From Taishania sp045629585 (GTDB lineage Bacteria; Bacteroidota; Bacteroidia; Flavobacteriales_D; Crocinitomicaceae): 64,000 nt of DNA. The notes beneath the pieces are model-generated. The model was not told the DNA's origin and searched no databases. It saw only the letters and a program-made list of their open reading frames with translations. Made by a program: the position numbers and the translations under genes. Shown one piece after another: positions 63,062 to 64,000 of this stretch (positions are counted from its first letter, which is position 1; every line of letters begins with the position of its first letter). The stretch lies in assembly GCA_045629585.1 (NCBI GenBank), contig JAZQRM010000064.1, positions 76,722 to 140,721 of the forward strand, given 5' to 3'.

Positions 63062-63706
63062 ATGCAAGATACTTTCAAACATAAAGGAATGAGGAGACAA
63101 TTAATCTCCGAATTGAGAGAAAAAGGAATTCATGATGAACGAATTTTAGAAGCTTTTGATGCGGTGCCACGTCATTTCTTCTTGGATTTGGTGTTTGAGT
63201 TACAGGCGTATAGCAACCAAGCGTTCCAAATTGGCGCTGGACAAACCATTTCCCATCCGTTTACGGTTGCTTTTCAAACGCAACTACTCGAACTATCAAA
63301 AGGGGAGAAGGTATTGGAAATCGGGACAGGATCTGGATTTCAAACCTGTATCTTGTGTGAATTAGGGGTGAAGGTCATTTCAATTGAACGCCAACGTGAA
63401 TTGTACATCAAAGCAAAACGCATTATTGAGCATTTTAATTACAATCCACGAACGATTTATGGAGACGGTTATGCTGGATGGCCAGTGATGGCACCCTATG
63501 ATAAAATCTTGGTGACCTGTGGTGCTCCTGATATTCCGATTGAATTACTTAGACAACTAAAAGTAGGTGGAATCATGGTCATTCCTGTAGGTGAAGGCGC
63601 TGAACAAAAAATGTTGAAAATCGTCAAACACGATGAAACAAATGTAGACGTCATCGAATACGGAACGTTTTCCTTTGTTCCAATGTTAGAAAATAAGGTA
63701 AAATAA
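63062..63706 (+). CDS. pcm: Protein-L-isoaspartate O-methyltransferase
   Basis: 214 residues, standard length. FDAVPRHFFL, IGAGQTISHPFTVAFQTQLL (about 58-77), SAM motif LEIGTGSGFQTCIL (about 86-99), and motif II/III region GDGYAGWPVMAPYDKILVTCGAPDIP. It methylates isoaspartyl residues that arise in ageing proteins so they can return to aspartate. Cytoplasmic. The -7 element ends four bases before the ATG, and a strong terminator follows the stop. Confidence 0.96.
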   Translation: MQDTFKHKGMRRQLISELREKGIHDERILEAFDAVPRHFFLDLVFELQAYSNQAFQIGAGQTISHPFTVAFQTQLLELSKGEKVLEIGTGSGFQTCILCELGVKVISIERQRELYIKAKRIIEHFNYNPRTIYGDGYAGWPVMAPYDKILVTCGAPDIPIELLRQLKVGGIMVIPVGEGAEQKMLKIVKHDETNVDVIEYGTFSFVPMLENKVK

Positions 63707-63722
63707 TTAACATTACATAAAC

Positions 63723-63753
63723 GCTCCAATTAATCACCAATTGGGGCTTTTTT
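63723..63753 (+). terminator. Terminator of pcm
   Basis: GCTCCAATT pairs with AATTGGGGC (one G-T pair) around a 7-base loop and ends in six Ts. Confidence 0.9.
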
Positions 63754-63886
63754 ATGCGCCTGAGATTTTCATTTGGGAGCGTATTTCCGTCTGCGGCTAC
63801 TAGTCGTTTGTCGCAAATGCAGTGACCACAGGTTGTGCGCTGGTACACGTGCGCGCGCGCGATCAATGTCATTAAGTTAAGAAAAA
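63754..63886. other. G+C-richer intergenic segment with alternating CG tract
   Basis: About 130 bases between the pcm terminator and the end of the next gene. Composition is visibly richer in G+C than its surroundings. A strictly alternating purine-pyrimidine tract runs from 63843 to 63861, mostly CG steps. No convincing gene: a minus-strand frame through it runs on antisense into pcm and looks like chance. It could be a relic of a repeat or mobile element. Confidence 0.4.
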
Positions 63887-64000
63887 TCACAATGTATCTT
63901 TCATGTTTTTAGGCACTTTCGGCTTTTGTCTATTGCGATATTTATCCTTGTGTCGATCATATTTTCGATCTGGACGGATGGGGATTAAGTGTTTTGTAAA
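63887..64000 (-). CDS. C-terminal tail of an unidentified protein (partial)
   Basis: The last 37 codons of a minus-strand gene that begins beyond the window, ending at TGA (63887-63889). The visible tail is strongly basic and proline-bearing (IPIRPDRKYDRHKDKYR, then QKPKVPKN) with no hydrophobic segment. This could be a cytoplasmic or RNA-contacting tail. The family cannot be named from it. The frame contains no stop from 64000 down to the TGA. Confidence 0.55.
   Translation of the reverse strand, partial: FTKHLIPIRPDRKYDRHKDKYRNRQKPKVPKNMKDTL

Noticed and set aside
63651..63890. Minus-strand frame with clustered Cys residues crossing the CG tract
   Set aside because: Extends antisense into pcm, through its terminator; the Cys pattern fits no zinc-finger spacing that I recognise.
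1..64000. CRISPR arrays, tRNA or rRNA genes, intact IS elements, restriction or retron systems
   Set aside because: Searched by eye on both strands; no regularly spaced repeats, cloverleaf sequences, transposases or reverse transcriptases were seen. Short RNAs without a clear signature could be missed.

Overview
The window is a low-G+C bacterial chromosome segment (roughly one third G+C by eye) packed with genes on both strands. It has no rRNA, tRNA, CRISPR array, integrase or intact insertion sequence. It points to Bacteroidetes, class Flavobacteriia. The reasons are TAnnTTTG-type -7 promoter elements (several with a TTG/TTTG element 17-22 bases upstream), an almost complete lack of Shine-Dalgarno sequences, a T9SS type A sorting domain, an extended GAPDH of about 480 residues, the linked trio DUF3822-rsmD-coaD, bacillithiol synthesis (bshA), BatA/DUF58/VWA proteins and ribosomal protein THX. 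A Crocinitomicaceae (Fluviicola-like) placement is an inference from the style of the secreted proteins.

Layout. 1-4.5 kb: amino-acid permease, start of a lipoprotein gene, and two tandem CUB-domain secreted paralogues. 4.8-11 kb: stress and envelope genes (SRPBCC protein, long RluA-type pseudouridine synthase, NlpE/META lipoprotein, YgiD, a small lipoprotein, YceI, pirin), then a broken polymorphic-toxin tip. 11.7-15.7 kb: housekeeping genes gap, rpoD and degP/htrA. 15.9-20.7 kb: dapF, an acetyltransferase, mltG and a secreted beta-mannosidase. 20.7-24.2 kb: a MarR regulator with an outer-membrane barrel protein, and a MORN-like secreted protein. 24.2-28.1 kb: a leftward operon of a BatA protein, a dihydroorotase-like protein without its zinc ligands, and a methyltransferase. 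28.1-39.8 kb: DUF1684, a new 48-residue ORF, yggS, DUF1015, serA, serC, THX, a TrmH-type methyltransferase, HU, ffh, nhaC and an MMPL exporter. 39.9-51.5 kb: a T9SS cargo protein, a large unknown secreted protein, a RecD-like helicase facing DUF3822-rsmD-coaD, a cysteine-poor TlpA-like protein, DUF58, a membrane-anchored MutS-like ATPase and a barrel protein. 51.7-64 kb: prmC, bshA, thiolase, DUF3078, a VWA protein, a new 50-residue ORF, an M13 peptidase, elaA, an acyl-CoA carboxylase and pcm.

How genes work together. serC-serA form a serine biosynthesis operon. The ygiD-NlpE/META and pirin-YceI operons share a palindrome at exactly the same distance from the -7 element, so they are probably one small regulon. 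Several genes carry TAnnTTTG exactly four bases before the ATG and are probably transcribed leaderless. rpoD is the exception, with a full AGGAGGT Shine-Dalgarno sequence.

I found no clear new multi-gene defence or conflict system. The best leads are the shared operator, the rpoD leader, the leaderless promoter class, the metal-site-less dihydroorotase, the toxin-tip pseudogene and two unannotated small proteins with their own promoters and terminators.
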